Source: Granulicella rosea (GTDB taxonomy: Bacteria; Acidobacteriota; Terriglobia; Terriglobales; Acidobacteriaceae). Taken from it: a stretch of DNA of 64,000 nt. The notes beneath the pieces were generated by a model. It was not told where the DNA came from, did no database searches, and was given only the letters and a program-made list of their open reading frames with translations. Shown here in pieces: positions 62,922 to 64,000 of the stretch (positions are counted from its first letter, which is position 1; the number at the start of each line of letters is the position of its first letter). A program made the position numbers and the translations under genes. Location: contig NZ_FZOU01000013.1 of NCBI RefSeq assembly GCF_900188085.1, positions 22,427-86,426 of the forward strand, in the 5' to 3' direction.

Positions 62922-63887
62922 CTATCCAGCGGCAAACCGCGCAAACCCCTGCAGATCCAGATTCGAGGGACTCACACGATACTCGATCGCAAACCGAAAG
63001 CTCTCGCCCGGCTGCAGTGTCTCTGCCAGACCCTGCTCCACAGCCTGCGCCAGCGATCCGCAAGGCGATGTCGCGGGCTCAGGAGCAAACGCATACTGGA
63101 ACGGCGGCTCATCCGGCCATCCGCCGCAGCAGATCCAAAGCCCCATGTAACCAAGCTCCGCCGTATCGAACCGCACCGCAATCCCCTGCGCATGACGCGC
63201 GCGATACAGCCCACACCAGCCCTCGCGCAGCCGGTCGGTATAGAGCATCTCCGCCGTCCGCGCGTACACATCGCCCAGCAAGCTCAGGTCCACACCCTCA
63301 ACCAGAGGCCATGCAATGCGGCTTCGATCCACGCCTACACGTTCTTTCAAGGAAGAGTGCAGCGCTAACTCCGCACACTCCTCCGGCAACACGATGCGAT
63401 CGCCGGCGTCCACCGCAAGCAGAGGATGCGCCGCATACAAGAACCGCGCCGGAGCCGCGCCAACGTTGACGATCCGCGACTCGACCCGCACGACAGCACC
63501 CACCAGCCGAATCGTCTTTTCGTAGCGCAGAGGCCGGCTGAAGCACTGCGCCTGCAGGCTCACAGCATCCTCGCTCGTCGCAGTGACATCCCACGCAAGC
63601 TGCCAGAGATCGCCATGATCGGGAATGGTCTCACCGTCCACGACGCAGCGGCTCACCGTAGGCATACATTCTTCAATCCCCGCAACAGCGCCATCGATGA
63701 AGCCGGCATCCCGCGAAGCGTGCGTCAACCGCATCGGGCGATGCGGCTGCATCAGAAACTCCAGACCACTTCCGGCACAACGCAAAGAGGCGATGCGGCC
63801 ACCCTCGGCCGGCATCACCTCTATCTGAATCTCATCGTTCTTCAGTCGCATTCCATCACCGATGGCCTTGGCCGACAGCTGAATCAC
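62922..63887 (-). CDS. Aldose 1-epimerase-like protein, 321 aa
   Basis: Galactose-mutarotase-fold protein, probably acting on the anomeric carbon of a sugar in the cytoplasm (no signal peptide). Visible family features include IEVMPAEGGRIASLRCAGSGLEFL near the N terminus. A central FLYAAHPLLAVDAGD follows, with a His at the position of the catalytic base, and YAFAPEPATSPCGSL lies near the end with the acidic residue. The GTG at 63887 has AGAGG upstream; an ATG at 63851 is the alternative. The substrate is unknown. It stands alone, convergent with the propeller lipoprotein. Confidence 0.75.
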   Translation of the reverse strand: MIQLSAKAIGDGMRLKNDEIQIEVMPAEGGRIASLRCAGSGLEFLMQPHRPMRLTHASRDAGFIDGAVAGIEECMPTVSRCVVDGETIPDHGDLWQLAWDVTATSEDAVSLQAQCFSRPLRYEKTIRLVGAVVRVESRIVNVGAAPARFLYAAHPLLAVDAGDRIVLPEECAELALHSSLKERVGVDRSRIAWPLVEGVDLSLLGDVYARTAEMLYTDRLREGWCGLYRARHAQGIAVRFDTAELGYMGLWICCGGWPDEPPFQYAFAPEPATSPCGSLAQAVEQGLAETLQPGESFRFAIEYRVSPSNLDLQGFARFAAG

Positions 63888-63896
63888 TTAGGGAAC

Positions 63897-63995
63897 CTCT
63901 GATTAAGATAGGTCCGGGCTTTAGCCCGGACAATAAGCCCCGCAGAGTCAGTGGGGCTTTAGCCCCTGGGATATGGGTTGCGGACTTAATCAGAG
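63897..63995. repeat. Palindromic MITE- or REP-like element
   Basis: CTCTGATTAAG (63897-63907) is repeated as its reverse complement at 63985-63995, bounding 99 bp. Inside are a 9-bp hairpin GTCCGGGCT-TT-AGCCCGGAC and a second hairpin around AAGCCCC...GGGGCTT. The interior resembles GGGCTTTAGCCC repeats common in acidobacterial genomes. No open frame is present. Confidence 0.65.
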
Positions 63996-64000
63996 CACCC

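Overview
The window looks like part of a large plasmid or second replicon of an acidobacterium of the Acidobacteriaceae/Terriglobia type. The taxonomic signals are GC-rich coding DNA, two Oar-type TonB-dependent receptors with an N-terminal carboxypeptidase-regulatory domain, a VWA protein of the Acidobacteria-typical class, NHL/Ig-like secreted proteins, and short interspersed palindromic elements. The plasmid assignment rests on positions 1-3.9 kb: a ParA ATPase, a ribbon-helix-helix partition partner, a RepA-family initiator and a directly repeated iteron array (14 copies, the last five exactly 22 bp apart). No rRNA or tRNA genes were seen.

Layout. (1) 0.3-3.9 kb: replication and partition. 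(2) 3.9-8.6 kb: a translationally coupled pair for plant polysaccharide breakdown (CE15 glucuronoyl esterase, then GH106 rhamnosidase). (3) 8.7-9.4 kb: ParDE toxin-antitoxin. (4) 9.5-26.8 kb: a membrane-bound winged-helix regulator, then a co-directional run (lamin-tail protein, propeller lipoprotein, Oar receptor, Tat-exported phospholipase C, VWA protein), met by a convergent propeller-phosphoesterase. (5) 27.3-35.9 kb: a signalling operon built around a PknG-type kinase with PP2C, VWA, zinc-ribbon/FHA, a GlnX-like membrane sensor and a PspA-family protein. (6) 36.1-37.0 kb: a formylglycine-generating enzyme. (7) 37.1-44.7 kb: sigma factor, anti-sigma factor and alpha-2-macroglobulin. (8) 45.3-50.8 kb: a bufferin-type RiPP locus (small Cys-rich exported precursor, MNIO/DUF692 maturase, DUF2063 partner and thioredoxin-like DUF255 protein) diverging from DoxX, an ECF sigma factor and a zinc-finger anti-sigma factor. 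(9) 50.9-62.8 kb: alginate-lyase-like lipoprotein, NHL/Ig protein, second Oar receptor, and a second propeller lipoprotein. (10) 62.9-64.0 kb: an aldose-epimerase-like protein and a palindromic repeat.

The most interesting systems are four. The PknG/GlnX module has an FHA protein, PP2C and VWA but no GlnH. The bufferin-like locus has a CKGQ-type precursor and a strong hairpin between precursor and maturase. The anti-sigma factor and its alpha-2-macroglobulin neighbour share an Oar-derived module in permuted order. Two secreted proteins share a C-terminal membrane-plus-Cys module.
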